A stretch of 64,000 nt of DNA from the NCBI GenBank assembly GCA_964554335.1, contig CAZKOF010000002.1, positions 16,433 to 80,432 of the forward strand. Reading direction: 5' to 3'. Under the pieces are notes generated by a model. The model had not been told where the DNA came from and did no database searches. It worked only from the letters and a program-made list of their open reading frames with translations. The translations under genes and the position numbers were made by a program. The number at the start of each line of letters is the position of its first letter. Position 1 is the first letter of the stretch. This DNA comes from UBA3263 sp964554335. GTDB taxonomy: Bacteria > Bacteroidota > Bacteroidia > Bacteroidales > Muribaculaceae. Shown here one piece after another: positions 34,535 to 43,459 of the stretch.

Positions 34535-34560
34535 CGCCCGAAAATCTATAGCATTCACAC

Positions 34561-35169
34561 ATGGACGAAATCCTGACGTTACAAAAAATCCTCGCGGACG
34601 AGTCGCAGGCAATCGCAGCCGTGCCTCTTACCGCAGAATACTCCTCGGCTCTCGACCTGATTCAACACCATGTCTGCGAGCTCGGCGGCAAGGTCGTTGC
34701 CTCCGGCATGGGTAAGGCGGGCCAGATTGCCTCGAACATCGCGTCGACATTTGCCTCCACCGGCATCCCCGCGGTCAATATCAACCCCGCGGAGGCGCAA
34801 CACGGCGATCTGGGAATTCTCCAGCCCAACGATGTAATGCTACTGATTTCCAATTCCGGCCGTACCGACGAGATTTTGCGCCTTTATGAAATCGCCCGAA
34901 TGCTATATCCGAAGATGCGCGCAATCGTCATCACCGCCGAGGCCGCGTGTCCGCTGGCTCAGATGCCCGATACTGTCAGCCTCTTCACGGGCAATCCCGC
35001 CGAAGTCTGCCCCCTGGGCCTGACTCCGACCACATCGATCACGGCCATGACCGTCATCGGCCACCTGCTTATCGTCGGCATGATGCTCCGCACCGGATTT
35101 ACCCGCGAGCAGTATGCCGTTCGTCATCAGGGCGGTTCGCTTGGCGAGAAACTGCGTTCCGAGTTATGA
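34561..35169 (+). CDS. SIS-domain sugar-phosphate isomerase, arabinose-5-phosphate isomerase-like
   Basis: Probably interconverts D-ribulose-5-phosphate and D-arabinose-5-phosphate for Kdo synthesis. The 202-residue product is a single SIS domain: KVVASGMGKAGQIASNIAST, FASTGIPAVNINPAEAQHGD, LGILQPNDVMLLISNSGRTD and PTTSITAMTVIGHLL. The KdsD/KpsF hallmarks are present, but the usual C-terminal CBS pair is absent, as in short single-domain homologues. The stop overlaps the ribH start by 4 nt. A different SIS substrate cannot be excluded. Confidence 0.82.
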   Translation: MDEILTLQKILADESQAIAAVPLTAEYSSALDLIQHHVCELGGKVVASGMGKAGQIASNIASTFASTGIPAVNINPAEAQHGDLGILQPNDVMLLISNSGRTDEILRLYEIARMLYPKMRAIVITAEAACPLAQMPDTVSLFTGNPAEVCPLGLTPTTSITAMTVIGHLLIVGMMLRTGFTREQYAVRHQGGSLGEKLRSEL

Positions 35170-35630
35170 AAAACGGCTATAATCCCGCCGCTATCAATGG
35201 CAAAGGCATGTCAGTTGCCGTTGTGCGCACCCGATGGAACGAACAGATAACCTCGCTGCTCGCCGACGGCGCGCTGAAGACCCTGGCCGACGCCGGGGCA
35301 GAGGCCGACGAATATGTTGTGCCCGGCGCCATTGAGCTGACATATGCCGCCCGACGTCTGGTCGATTCGGAGCGCTACGATGCCGTCATCGTGCTCGGCT
35401 GCGTCATAAAGGGCGATACGCCCCATTTCGACTACGTCTGCCGGAGCGTCACACAGGGCATCACGTCGCTCAACGCCGACGGCGCCGTGCCGGTTATTTT
35501 CGGCGTCCTTACCGTGCTCAACGAGCAGCAGGCTCTTGACCGCTGCGGCGGTCCGGCCGGTCATAAGGGCGTTGAAGCCGCGCAGACGGCCATGCAGATG
35601 GTCAGCTTCAGCCGCAGCCTCGATGACTGA
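35166..35630 (+). CDS. ribH: 6,7-dimethyl-8-ribityllumazine synthase
   Basis: Penultimate step of riboflavin synthesis. The 154-residue protein has VAVVRTRWNEQIT, YVVPGAIELTYAARRL, VIVLGCVIKGDTPHFDYVC with the catalytic His, IFGVLTVLNEQQALDR and GHKGVEAAQTAM. Length is typical. ATG 35166 overlaps the preceding stop (ATGA); the upstream extension of the frame lies inside the isomerase gene. The wbqC-like gene overlaps its end by 8 nt. Confidence 0.96.
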   Translation: MKNGYNPAAINGKGMSVAVVRTRWNEQITSLLADGALKTLADAGAEADEYVVPGAIELTYAARRLVDSERYDAVIVLGCVIKGDTPHFDYVCRSVTQGITSLNADGAVPVIFGVLTVLNEQQALDRCGGPAGHKGVEAAQTAMQMVSFSRSLDD

Positions 35631-36234
35631 GCCTGCTGCCGCCCCTCTGTTGCTGCCGACGCGGCTTGCTCCACCGATTTCATATTACCGCATGATGGCC
35701 CTCCACCCGGGGCCTGTCGCCATATGCTGCGGCGAGCGCTTCGACAAGCGCTGCAAGGCCGCCCACCGCTTTGCCATTGCCGACACGCGCGGACGCTTGG
35801 AGCTCACCGTGCCGATTGAGAAGCCATATGGTCGCACGTGGGCCGACACCCGGGTGAGCCTCCACGGGTGCTGGTGGGAGCTGATGGCGCGGGCGCTCGA
35901 GAGCGCCTATGGCCGCACGCCCTATTTTGAGTTTTATGCAGACGATTTCCTGCCGCTGCTCGCCGATCCGGAGCGGTTCACGACCGTTGCGGCGCTCAAT
36001 GCCGACTTTGATCGCGCAATCCGCCGTGCGCTTTTTATGGACCGTGAGGTTGTTTATGTCGACCGGGGGAAGCCTGTTGCGCTCACTGACGACGGTTGTG
36101 GCGGCGGATGCTCCACGGAGCGTCCTTACTGGCAGGTGAGGGCTGATAGCCTCGGGTTTATCAGTGGGCTGAGCGTTCTCGACCTGATTTTCAACATGGG
36201 GCCTGAGGCCGGAACCGTGATTTCAGGCGCATAA
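35623..36234 (+). CDS. WbqC-like family protein
   Basis: The 203-residue product reads LLLPTRLAPPISYYRMMALH, then CCGERFDKRCKAAHRFAIAD, RLELTVPIEKPYG and YFEFYADDFLPLL. These are landmarks of the WbqC family (often found with O-antigen or surface-polysaccharide genes), with no known catalytic activity. Last gene of the kdsD-ribH-wbqC run. The start at ATG 35623 overlaps ribH by 8 nt. It is convergent with the SpmAB-like gene, 14 nt apart. Confidence 0.82.
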   Translation: MTEPAAAPLLLPTRLAPPISYYRMMALHPGPVAICCGERFDKRCKAAHRFAIADTRGRLELTVPIEKPYGRTWADTRVSLHGCWWELMARALESAYGRTPYFEFYADDFLPLLADPERFTTVAALNADFDRAIRRALFMDREVVYVDRGKPVALTDDGCGGGCSTERPYWQVRADSLGFISGLSVLDLIFNMGPEAGTVISGA

Positions 36235-36248
36235 TTCCGTGGGAATGC

Positions 36249-37481
36249 TTAGCCGAAGAAGAGGTAGGCGGCGAGGATGCCGCATATGGAGCCGGTGATG
36301 TCGGCGAGGAGGCCGTAGGTCACGGCATAGCGGGTGCGGCGCACGCCGATGCTGCCGAAGTAGACGGCGAGGACGTAGAAGAGGGTGTCGGTGCTGCCCT
36401 GGATTGCGGCGCTGACGCGGGCCACGAAGGAGTCGGCGCCGTAGGTTGTTATCAGGTCGACCATCATGCCTCGGGAGCCTGAGCCGCTGAGAGGTTTCAT
36501 CAGGGCGGTAGGCAGTGCGCCGACCCATTCGGCGTCGAGGCCGAGGGCGGAGACTGCGCGCTCAAGGGCGCCGGTAATGACGTCCATGGCTCCGGAAGCG
36601 CGAAACATTGCTATGGCAACGAGAATTGCAACGAGATAGGGAATGATTTTGACGGCGGTCAGGAAGCCTTCGCGGGCACCTTCGATGAAGGTTTCATACA
36701 TGTTGATGCGCTTGCGCAGGCCGGCAATTATAAAGAGGGTGATTACGCTGAAGAGCAGAAAGTTGGCGAAGAATGAGCTATAGCGCCTGACGTCGTCGGG
36801 TTCGAGCGACGAGAAGAACCAGACCATAGCGCCGACCAGGGCGGCGAGGCCGCCGAGCCAGGCGAGCAGCACGGGGTCTTTGAGCGAGATGCGCTGCTTG
36901 AGGCAGAGGGCGATGATGCCGACGAGGGTGGCGATGAACGTTGCGACGAGTATCGGCATGAATACGTCCGTAGGGTTTGCGGCGCCGGCTTGTGCGCGAT
37001 ACATTATGATGCTTATCGGAATCAGGCAGAGCCCCGAGGCGTTGAGCACGAGAAACATTATCATGGCGTCTGTTGCGCGCTCTTTTTCGGGGTTTAGGGT
37101 CTGGAGTTCCTGCATTGCTTTGAGTCCCAGGGGGGTCGCGGCGTTGTCGAGGCCGAGCATATTGGCGGAGACGTTCATGAAAATGGACCCCATCGCGGGG
37201 TGGTCTTTGGGCACTCCGGGGAAGAGGCGGGTAAAGAGGGGGCTGACCAGACGGCCGAACACACGGATAACTCCGGCGCGCTCGCCGATTTTCATCAGTC
37301 CGAGCCAGAGGCTGAGGATGCCGGTGAGGCCGAGGGCGAGTTCAAAGGCCGTGGCCGAGGAGGAGAACGACGCCGACATGATGTCAGTCCAGACGTCGAG
37401 ATTGCCGGTCAGCAGGGTCTTTGCCGCGGCAACGGCGAAAGCGATGAGGAAGAATGCTATCCAGATATAGTTGAGTATCAT
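36249..37481 (-). CDS. Fused SpmA/SpmB-like nucleoside-recognition membrane protein
   Basis: The 410-residue membrane protein joins two Gate/nucleoside-recognition domains: about 40-190 (SIFMNVSANMLGLDNAATPLG) and about 245-400 (GAREGFLTAVKIIPYLVAIL, then LSGSGSRGMMVDLITTYGAD). This corresponds to SpmA plus SpmB of Bacillus joined in one chain, a known Bacteroidota arrangement. Transported substrate or role is unknown; the organism type does not sporulate. It lies 33 nt after thyA and is probably co-transcribed. Confidence 0.88.
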   Translation of the reverse strand: MILNYIWIAFFLIAFAVAAAKTLLTGNLDVWTDIMSASFSSSATAFELALGLTGILSLWLGLMKIGERAGVIRVFGRLVSPLFTRLFPGVPKDHPAMGSIFMNVSANMLGLDNAATPLGLKAMQELQTLNPEKERATDAMIMFLVLNASGLCLIPISIIMYRAQAGAANPTDVFMPILVATFIATLVGIIALCLKQRISLKDPVLLAWLGGLAALVGAMVWFFSSLEPDDVRRYSSFFANFLLFSVITLFIIAGLRKRINMYETFIEGAREGFLTAVKIIPYLVAILVAIAMFRASGAMDVITGALERAVSALGLDAEWVGALPTALMKPLSGSGSRGMMVDLITTYGADSFVARVSAAIQGSTDTLFYVLAVYFGSIGVRRTRYAVTYGLLADITGSICGILAAYLFFG

Positions 37482-37514
37482 AATGCGGAAATGGCGCCTG
37501 CGGCGCCGCAGGCC

Positions 37515-38309
37515 TCAGACGGCGACGGGAGCGGGAATGTGGGGGTGGGGGTCGTAACCCTCGAGGGTGAAGTCTTCGAACCTGAAATCGAAAATTGACT
37601 TGACGTCGGGGTTTAGAATCATGCGCGGCAGGGGGCGGGGGGTGCGGGTAATCTGCAGTCGCGCCTGGTCGAGGTGGTTGGTATAGAGGTGGGTGTCGCC
37701 GGTCGTGTGGATGAATTCACCCGGTTCGAGGCCGGTGACCTGAGCCATCATCTGCAGCAGCAGGGCGTAGGAGGCAATGTTGAAGGGGACTCCGAGAAAG
37801 CAGTCGGCCGAACGCTGGTAGAGCTGGAGCGAGAGGCGGTTGTCGGCGACATAGAACTGGAAGAAAGCGTGGCAGGGGGGCAGGGCCATTGCGGGGATGT
37901 CGGCGACGTTCCATGCCGAGACTATGAGGCGGCGCGAGTCGGGGTTCTCCTTTATCTGCCGCTCAACTTGGGCAATCTGGTCGATGACGCCTCCGCGTCC
38001 GTCGGGCCATGCGCGCCATTGCCGGCCATATACGGGGCCGAGGTCGCCGTTCTCGTCGGCCCATTCATTCCATATTCTCACGCCGTTATCGCGGAGGTAG
38101 CCGATGTTGGTGTCGCCGCGAAGGAACCAAAGGAGTTCGTGGATTATTGATTTGAGGTGGAGTTTCTTGGTGGTCACCAGCGGAAATCCGTCGGCGAGGT
38201 CATAGCGCATCTGTCGGCCGAAGACGCTCAGTGTTCCGGTTCCGGTCCGGTCGGTTTTGCGGGTTCCGTTTTCGAGGATGTCGCACAGGAGCTGGAGGTA
38301 TTGTTGCAT
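37515..38309 (-). CDS. thyA: Thymidylate synthase
   Basis: Methylates dUMP to dTMP using methylene-tetrahydrofolate. At 264 residues it has the same length as E. coli ThyA, with catalytic Cys146 in ALPPCHAFFQFYV, the opening TRKTDRTGTGTLSVFGRQMR and the dUMP-binding YALLLQMMAQ-to-GDTHLYTNHLDQ region. The start at 38309 matches the canonical N-terminus. It overlaps the upstream ferredoxin-type gene by 82 nt in another frame. No folA is adjacent. Confidence 0.98.
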   Translation of the reverse strand: MQQYLQLLCDILENGTRKTDRTGTGTLSVFGRQMRYDLADGFPLVTTKKLHLKSIIHELLWFLRGDTNIGYLRDNGVRIWNEWADENGDLGPVYGRQWRAWPDGRGGVIDQIAQVERQIKENPDSRRLIVSAWNVADIPAMALPPCHAFFQFYVADNRLSLQLYQRSADCFLGVPFNIASYALLLQMMAQVTGLEPGEFIHTTGDTHLYTNHLDQARLQITRTPRPLPRMILNPDVKSIFDFRFEDFTLEGYDPHPHIPAPVAV

Positions 38310-39136
38310 GCAATGGTTGGTGATTTATCGGATTTGAAATTTTTGATTTTTTGCATCATAGGGGTCGAGAGAGTGTGGCGGCTGAGGGTATAGGCAATGG
38401 CTTCGTCGGGACAGACTGCGAGGCAATTGAAGCATACGACGCAGCGGCTCATGTCGGCGACGTGGTCGTCGAGGTTTATGCACTGGGCCTTGCAGGCGTC
38501 GGCACAACGTCGGCACTGGGTGCAGAGGTCTGTGTTGATGTCGATGTGGAAGGCACTGTGGCGCCCGACGAGTCCCAGCGGGGCGGCGAGCGGGCATATG
38601 GTGTTGCAGAAGAGGCGTCCGCGGCGGTAGGCAATGATTGCGATGGCGACGACGATGACTGTTGCGATTGCCGTGGCGAGCCATGTGCTTCCGAGGGTCA
38701 GCGAGTTGACCAGCGAGGCGTAGAGTCCGTAGGGTTCGAGCCATGTGCGTGCGAACGGCGCGTTGAGCGTCAGGGCAAGGATGAGGATGAGAAAAGATGC
38801 GGCGGGCAAAATGCGGTTGGGGCGGCGGTAGCGGAAGGGCTTGCGTTCGGGGCGCATTCGCGAGCCCAGATCGATGAGAGCGCCGAGGGGGCAGACGGTG
38901 GAGCAGTAGATGCGGCCGAAAATGAGGGTGACGCCGAGCCATAGGGCTATGACTGCGAGCGAGAGTCCGAGTGCGGCGGGTACAATCTGGAGTTCGGCGA
39001 TGTGGCGGCCGATTGCGGAGCTTCTGACGCCATAGTCCATCAGCGAGGCGGTTATGAAGAAAGCCGCCGCGGCCTCTACCGTGACGCGGGCAATCATGAG
39101 CCATCCGCGGCCTCTATTTTGCGACAGTTCCGACAT
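38228..39136 (-). CDS. 4Fe-4S polyferredoxin membrane protein (NapH/MauN-like)
   Basis: Probable membrane electron-transfer subunit. The 302-residue protein has four or five helices with two CxxxCP motifs (CSTVCPLG and CNTICPLA), then two ferredoxin clusters, CTQCRRCADAC and CVVCFNCLAVCP. Homologues often continue with another Fe-S region. Here the last 27 residues are encoded inside thyA, in a different frame, and look like non-protein-like Ser/Thr/Pro filler, so C-terminal truncation is suspected. The promoter element (39144-39151) almost touches the ATG. Confidence 0.85.
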   Translation of the reverse strand: MSELSQNRGRGWLMIARVTVEAAAAFFITASLMDYGVRSSAIGRHIAELQIVPAALGLSLAVIALWLGVTLIFGRIYCSTVCPLGALIDLGSRMRPERKPFRYRRPNRILPAASFLILILALTLNAPFARTWLEPYGLYASLVNSLTLGSTWLATAIATVIVVAIAIIAYRRGRLFCNTICPLAAPLGLVGRHSAFHIDINTDLCTQCRRCADACKAQCINLDDHVADMSRCVVCFNCLAVCPDEAIAYTLSRHTLSTPMMQKIKNFKSDKSPTIACNNTSSSCATSSKTEPAKPTGPEPEH

Positions 39137-39143
39137 CTACTGA

Positions 39144-39151
39144 CAAAGTTA
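39144..39151 (-). promoter_or_regulatory. -7 promoter element for the ferredoxin-thyA operon
   Basis: CAAAGTTA on plus, TAACTTTG on minus, only 7 nt before ATG 39136. Confidence 0.7.
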
Positions 39152-39192
39152 CGCAAAATTAGCGGCGATGAATGTTAAAGATTATTAAAGAT

Positions 39193-39230
39193 GAGGCCGA
39201 CCGGACGTGCGGGGGCATGTCCGGCCGGTT
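39193..39230 (-). terminator. Terminator-like hairpin after ompA
   Basis: On minus, GGCCGGACATGC pairs imperfectly with GCACGTCCGGTCGGCC over a C4 loop, followed by an A/T-rich stretch (TTTAATAATCTTT). Confidence 0.55.
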
Positions 39231-39255
39231 TCGTTTGAGTTATGAATAGGGTGGA

Positions 39256-40419
39256 TTAGTTGTTGTCGTCGAGGATGCAGATTGCAACGCGGTTCCAGCT
39301 TTCTTCTTTGAACATTTCGCCGATGCCCTGGCCTTCGGCCTTTATGCGCGAGGCTTTGATGCCGTATTTGTTGGTGAGCATTGACTTGACGCTTTGGGCG
39401 CGAGCGGCTGCGAGGCGTTCGTTGAACGAGAGGTTGCCGTCTTTCGATGCGTAACCTTTGATGACTACGGTCGATTTGGGGTTCTTCTTCATGTAGTTGG
39501 CTATCATCTCGATGTTGGGCTGCTGGTCGGCGGTAATCTTCGATGAGCCGATGCGGTAGAAGACGTAGCGTATGCTCTGGAGGTTGTTGTTGGTTTCAAC
39601 CACGGTGTTGGTCACGACGGTCGCGGGGCGGTTGAGGCATTCGTCGAGTTGTGCTTTCAGGTTGGCGTTGGCCGAGGTGAGGTCGGCGATGCCGGCTTCC
39701 TGAGCGACGACCATTGCGCGGAGGGCGTTGATTTGGTCGTTGTATGCGCTATAGTCGCATGGAGCGGCGAAGGCGAAGTTGTGGGTTCCGTTGGCGCAGC
39801 CGAAGTGGTAGGTCACGCCGGCCATGAGTTCGAGGGCGGCAGTTCGTCCGGAGAATGCTTTATAGCCGTTTTCGGTGACATTCCAGATAATTGCGGGTTT
39901 GAGGCCGATAGTCCATGCGCGGCTTTCGCCGAGGTTGAAGTTGAGATTGAGGCCGGTTTTGACGCCCATGTTGTCGTAATCCGGGCCCTGACTTTTGGGA
40001 ACGAATCCGTGGAGCCATCCGGCGCCGCCAACGATTTCAACTTCGCAGACGCGGGGTTGCCCGGCATAGCCGGCAAAGAGGTTGTTGAGGTTCACGGCGC
40101 CGAAGAGGCCGATATACATGTCGTCGATGACGTTGTGTTTCGAGGGCCGCTTGTTCCAGGTCGATGTGTTGAAGCCGAAGTCGCTTTCAACGCCGAGTCC
40201 GAATGCGGGGGCAATCTGTTTGCGTACTTCCATGCCGGCGGCGCCGCGGATGTTGTCCTTAAATGAGCCGTGGGTTGCATTTAGGGGATTTGCTATTCCT
40301 CCCTTGAGAGTAATGGACCAGTTATCGCAGGGAGCTACGGGTGCGAGTTCGCGGTTTTCGGCATTAGCCACGCCGGATAATGCGCCTGTTGCAATAGCAG
40401 CGAGGATAAATTTTTTCAT
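39256..40419 (-). CDS. OmpA-family outer-membrane protein
   Basis: Outer-membrane protein anchoring the peptidoglycan. The 387-residue protein has a signal peptide (KKFILAAIATGALSGVANA), a beta-barrel-like N-half with a coiled linker (about 235-268) and a C-terminal OmpA domain: VVIKGYASKDGNLSFNERLA, RAQSVKSMLTNKYGIKASRI and a final NRVAICI. The peptidoglycan-binding Asp/Arg pair is present in this stretch. The gene lies 16 nt after the GH3-like gene. Confidence 0.92.
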   Translation of the reverse strand: MKKFILAAIATGALSGVANAENRELAPVAPCDNWSITLKGGIANPLNATHGSFKDNIRGAAGMEVRKQIAPAFGLGVESDFGFNTSTWNKRPSKHNVIDDMYIGLFGAVNLNNLFAGYAGQPRVCEVEIVGGAGWLHGFVPKSQGPDYDNMGVKTGLNLNFNLGESRAWTIGLKPAIIWNVTENGYKAFSGRTAALELMAGVTYHFGCANGTHNFAFAAPCDYSAYNDQINALRAMVVAQEAGIADLTSANANLKAQLDECLNRPATVVTNTVVETNNNLQSIRYVFYRIGSSKITADQQPNIEMIANYMKKNPKSTVVIKGYASKDGNLSFNERLAAARAQSVKSMLTNKYGIKASRIKAEGQGIGEMFKEESWNRVAICILDDNN

Positions 40420-40435
40420 AAACGGTTAAAAATAA

Positions 40436-42010
40436 TTAGTTGAATTTTGGTGGGTGTTGTACTACTACAATGCCTGAGCCTGCCGTATTGTTCATACGGA
40501 TATTTTCTCCCGGCAGGGCAAGAATGGAGTCGACTATGTGGCGGTCCGGGCAGAGTCGGGGCACCTTTCGCTGTCCGCCGAGCTTTCCGGTAGCTTCGAG
40601 CCAGGAGTTGAACGTGCCTCTCGGCAGGGCAATGACCTCAACCGGGTCGAGGAAGATGGAGCCGGAGCGTTTTGCTGCGTAGTCGGAGTTTTCGCGACAG
40701 AGTCTGTTGTCGAGTTCGGTGGCAAAATCGGAAATCGACGGTGGGGGTGCGTCGAATTCTATGAGCCATTGGTGATGGCCGTGGTTGGCGCCGGTGGTGT
40801 AGACCGGCGCGGCGGTGTAGTCGCTGACCTTGCATCCGATGGCCGCGCATGTCGCCGCGAGGGCGGCGTCGGAGTTATGGACCATGAGTTCCTCGCCGAA
40901 TGCGTTGATGTAGAGTTTCGTGCGCCCGGCAATGGATATGCGCAGGGGGTTGATTGTTTCAATCCTGACGGTGTCGCCCAACGGGTAGCGCCAGAGGCCG
41001 TTGGCGGCGGTGATGACCATCGAGTAGACCTTGCCGACCTCGACCTCCCAGGCTTTGCGGGGCTCGGAGCCGTCGAGGGGATCGAACTCATAGAATACAC
41101 CGGCGTCGGGAATGAGGAGCATGGCGCCGGGGGCATGGCGGTCTTGAACGGCGAAGAAGCCCTCGGAGGCGTTGTAGGTCTCCAGATAGTGCATTTTCGA
41201 GGGGTCGGTTATGGCCTCATATTGCTCGCGATAGGGTTCAAAGGAGATGCCGCCGTGGAAGAACACTTCGAGGTTTGGCCAGACGTCGTGGATGGTTTCG
41301 GCTCCGGTGGCTTTTACCACTTCGCGGAGCACGGTGAGGAACCACGAAGGCACGCCCGAAATCGAGCGTACGTCGGCGCGTCGCGCGGCCTCGACCAGGG
41401 CGGGGAGTTTTTCATGCCAGTCGGTGAGCAGGGCAACGCGCGGGTCGGCGGGAACGCGGAGCAATGCGGATCCTGCGGGCATCTTTTCAATCAGGTGGGC
41501 CGAGAGGTCGCCGATTTTCACGTCGGCGGGATGTTGGCGCAGTTCGGTCGCGAAGCTGCCGCCGAGAATGAAAGAGCGTCCCCCCAGCAGTCGGCTTTCG
41601 GGAAAGAGGTCGAGATAGAGGGCCACGCAGTCTGCCGTGCCGCGATAGTGGTTTCGGCGGAGGCAAGAGTCGGTAACGGGGACGTATTTGCTGCGGCCGT
41701 CGGAGGTCCCTGATGATTGGGCGAAGCGGCGGCATCGTCCGGGCCACAACACGTTGGCCTCGCCGGCAACCATGCGCATTACCAGAGGGCGTATATCTTC
41801 ATAGGGAAGTAGCGGCACGCGGGCGCAGTAGGCCGCGGCGGCGTCGATGCCAGCAAAAGCATAACGCCGTCCGATTTCAGTTGACCGGGCGTCGTGGAGA
41901 AGTTGCCGGAGCACTCCGAGCTGCGTCTGTTCGAGGTCGGCGGCGTGGTTTTTAAGTGACTTGGTTTTCGCGGCAAACAGGGGCCGGCATAATGGTGTGA
42001 AGTTCAACAC
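40436..42010 (-). CDS. GH3 auxin-responsive-promoter family adenylating protein
   Basis: Acyl-adenylate-forming superfamily member of unknown substrate. The product of about 524 residues carries FAQSSGTSDGRSKYVPVT (the ATP/AMP P-loop-like motif of GH3), SGVPSWFLTVLREV, FFHGGISFEPYREQY, LETYNASEGFFAVQD and NGLWRYPLGDTVRI. These order and spacing features match bacterial GH3 proteins. The start GTG 42010 is chosen because the promoter element (42016-42023) lies inside longer frames; TTG 42007 is another option. It is followed by ompA. Confidence 0.88.
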   Translation of the reverse strand: MLNFTPLCRPLFAAKTKSLKNHAADLEQTQLGVLRQLLHDARSTEIGRRYAFAGIDAAAAYCARVPLLPYEDIRPLVMRMVAGEANVLWPGRCRRFAQSSGTSDGRSKYVPVTDSCLRRNHYRGTADCVALYLDLFPESRLLGGRSFILGGSFATELRQHPADVKIGDLSAHLIEKMPAGSALLRVPADPRVALLTDWHEKLPALVEAARRADVRSISGVPSWFLTVLREVVKATGAETIHDVWPNLEVFFHGGISFEPYREQYEAITDPSKMHYLETYNASEGFFAVQDRHAPGAMLLIPDAGVFYEFDPLDGSEPRKAWEVEVGKVYSMVITAANGLWRYPLGDTVRIETINPLRISIAGRTKLYINAFGEELMVHNSDAALAATCAAIGCKVSDYTAAPVYTTGANHGHHQWLIEFDAPPPSISDFATELDNRLCRENSDYAAKRSGSIFLDPVEVIALPRGTFNSWLEATGKLGGQRKVPRLCPDRHIVDSILALPGENIRMNNTAGSGIVVVQHPPKFN

Positions 42011-42015
42011 GAGGG

Positions 42016-42023
42016 CAAAGTTA
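42016..42023 (-). promoter_or_regulatory. -7 promoter element for the GH3-like gene
   Basis: CAAAGTTA on plus, TAACTTTG on minus. The likely start codon is 6 nt beyond it. Confidence 0.65.
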
Positions 42024-42068
42024 CACAAAATTTCATATAAAACATAATGCCCCTGCGTTAAATAATGT

Positions 42069-43445
42069 TCAGATGGGGAGGAGGCGGAGGGTCGGGCGGT
42101 TCAAGCGGGCGCGGAGGTAGTCGCGGAATTTGGCGGTCTCGGCGGGTGTCATCGGGGCGGAGTAGCTGACCAGGGCGAGGTTGAGGGTGTCGGCTGCGGC
42201 GCCGGTGGTGTCGGCTTCGGCACCGGGGGAGGATATGTCGGCGGCAATGGTGGAGGTGACGGCAATGCGGCGGACTTTCGGGAAGAGGACTTTGAGTTCG
42301 GGGGCTATGGTGGCGCCGAGAGAGTCGTTGGCCTCGATGATTTCGAGCCGGGAGTTGAGGGAATCAATGACGTTTTGCTGGCGTTCGATTGTCTGCTGCG
42401 TCATTGCATACATGGTTGAGAGCATGGCGCCGGAAGTTTTTTCGAGGTCGAGGCGCGCGGGGGTGGTGCCCTGGATTATCCGCAGGCGGGTTCCTGCGAG
42501 GTGATATTGGGGCAGGAAGTCGGTCAGTGCGGTCAACAGTGAGTCTTCGGGCAGAGGTTGGCCCATCAGGGTTATGGTCAGGGTGTTGCCTTCTTTTGAC
42601 ATTGCGGTTTTGTAGTTGAGCACCTGGGTGTTGGGGAAGTTCAGGCGGTCGGCAACGAAATGGGAGCAGTTTTGGGTGAAGTTGTTCTGGACGAACATCG
42701 TGTAGGTCAGGTAAATCGCGGGGAGCATTGTCAGGGTCGCGATGATGTAGACCGTGCGGCGCACTCGTCGGGCGCGGTCGGCGTTGGCGAATGCTTTCAG
42801 GCGGTAGCGCATGAGTTTGACTCCCGCGTAGGTCGCAACGGCGATGAAGACCGAGTTGATGAAGAATAGGTAGAGGGCTCCGAAGAGGTATTGAGGCTGG
42901 AGGGTTGCCATGCCGTAGCCTGCGGTGCAGAGCGGGGGCATCAGGGCGGTTGCGATTGCGACTCCGGGGATCACATTCCCTTTGTTTTTGGCTCCGAGGG
43001 CAAGAATTCCTGCGGCGCCGCCGAAGAATCCGATGAAGACGTCGTAGATTGTCGGGGTTGTGCGTGCGAGCAGCTCGGAGTGGTTTTCGTTGACGGGCGA
43101 AATCAGGAAGTAGAAGCATGAGGTCAACACGGAGATTGAGGCGGCAATCATCAGGTTGCGGAATGACCGCTTCATCAGTTCGAAGTCGTGGACGCCGACG
43201 GCGAGGCCAATGCCGATAATCGGACCCATTAGCGGGGAAATCAGCATGGCGCCGATAATGACGGCGGTGGAGTTGGTGTTCAGCCCGAGGGAGGCGATGA
43301 AGATTGCAACGACGAGAATCAGCGAGTTCATGCCGCGGAAGCTGACGCCTTCGCGTATGGCGGCTTCGGCATCGGCCTGCGGAATCAGAAACGGGGTCAG
43401 GTCAAAGAATGTCTTGACCTTGTCGCGTAGAGCGTTGAGGTCCAT
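42069..43445 (-). CDS. DUF389-family (TIGR00341-like) membrane protein
   Basis: The 458-residue protein has five or six N-terminal helices (about 38-250), with GMNSLILVVAIFIASLGLNT, VIIGAMLISPLMGPIIGIG and VIPGVAIATALMPPLCTAGY. A soluble C-terminal half follows (about 255-458). Family function is uncertain. It lies 14 nt after the DUF4831 gene's stop and is probably in the same transcript. Confidence 0.88.
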   Translation of the reverse strand: MDLNALRDKVKTFFDLTPFLIPQADAEAAIREGVSFRGMNSLILVVAIFIASLGLNTNSTAVIIGAMLISPLMGPIIGIGLAVGVHDFELMKRSFRNLMIAASISVLTSCFYFLISPVNENHSELLARTTPTIYDVFIGFFGGAAGILALGAKNKGNVIPGVAIATALMPPLCTAGYGMATLQPQYLFGALYLFFINSVFIAVATYAGVKLMRYRLKAFANADRARRVRRTVYIIATLTMLPAIYLTYTMFVQNNFTQNCSHFVADRLNFPNTQVLNYKTAMSKEGNTLTITLMGQPLPEDSLLTALTDFLPQYHLAGTRLRIIQGTTPARLDLEKTSGAMLSTMYAMTQQTIERQQNVIDSLNSRLEIIEANDSLGATIAPELKVLFPKVRRIAVTSTIAADISSPGAEADTTGAAADTLNLALVSYSAPMTPAETAKFRDYLRARLNRPTLRLLPI

Positions 43446-43459
43446 TTGTCGGGGCGGAA

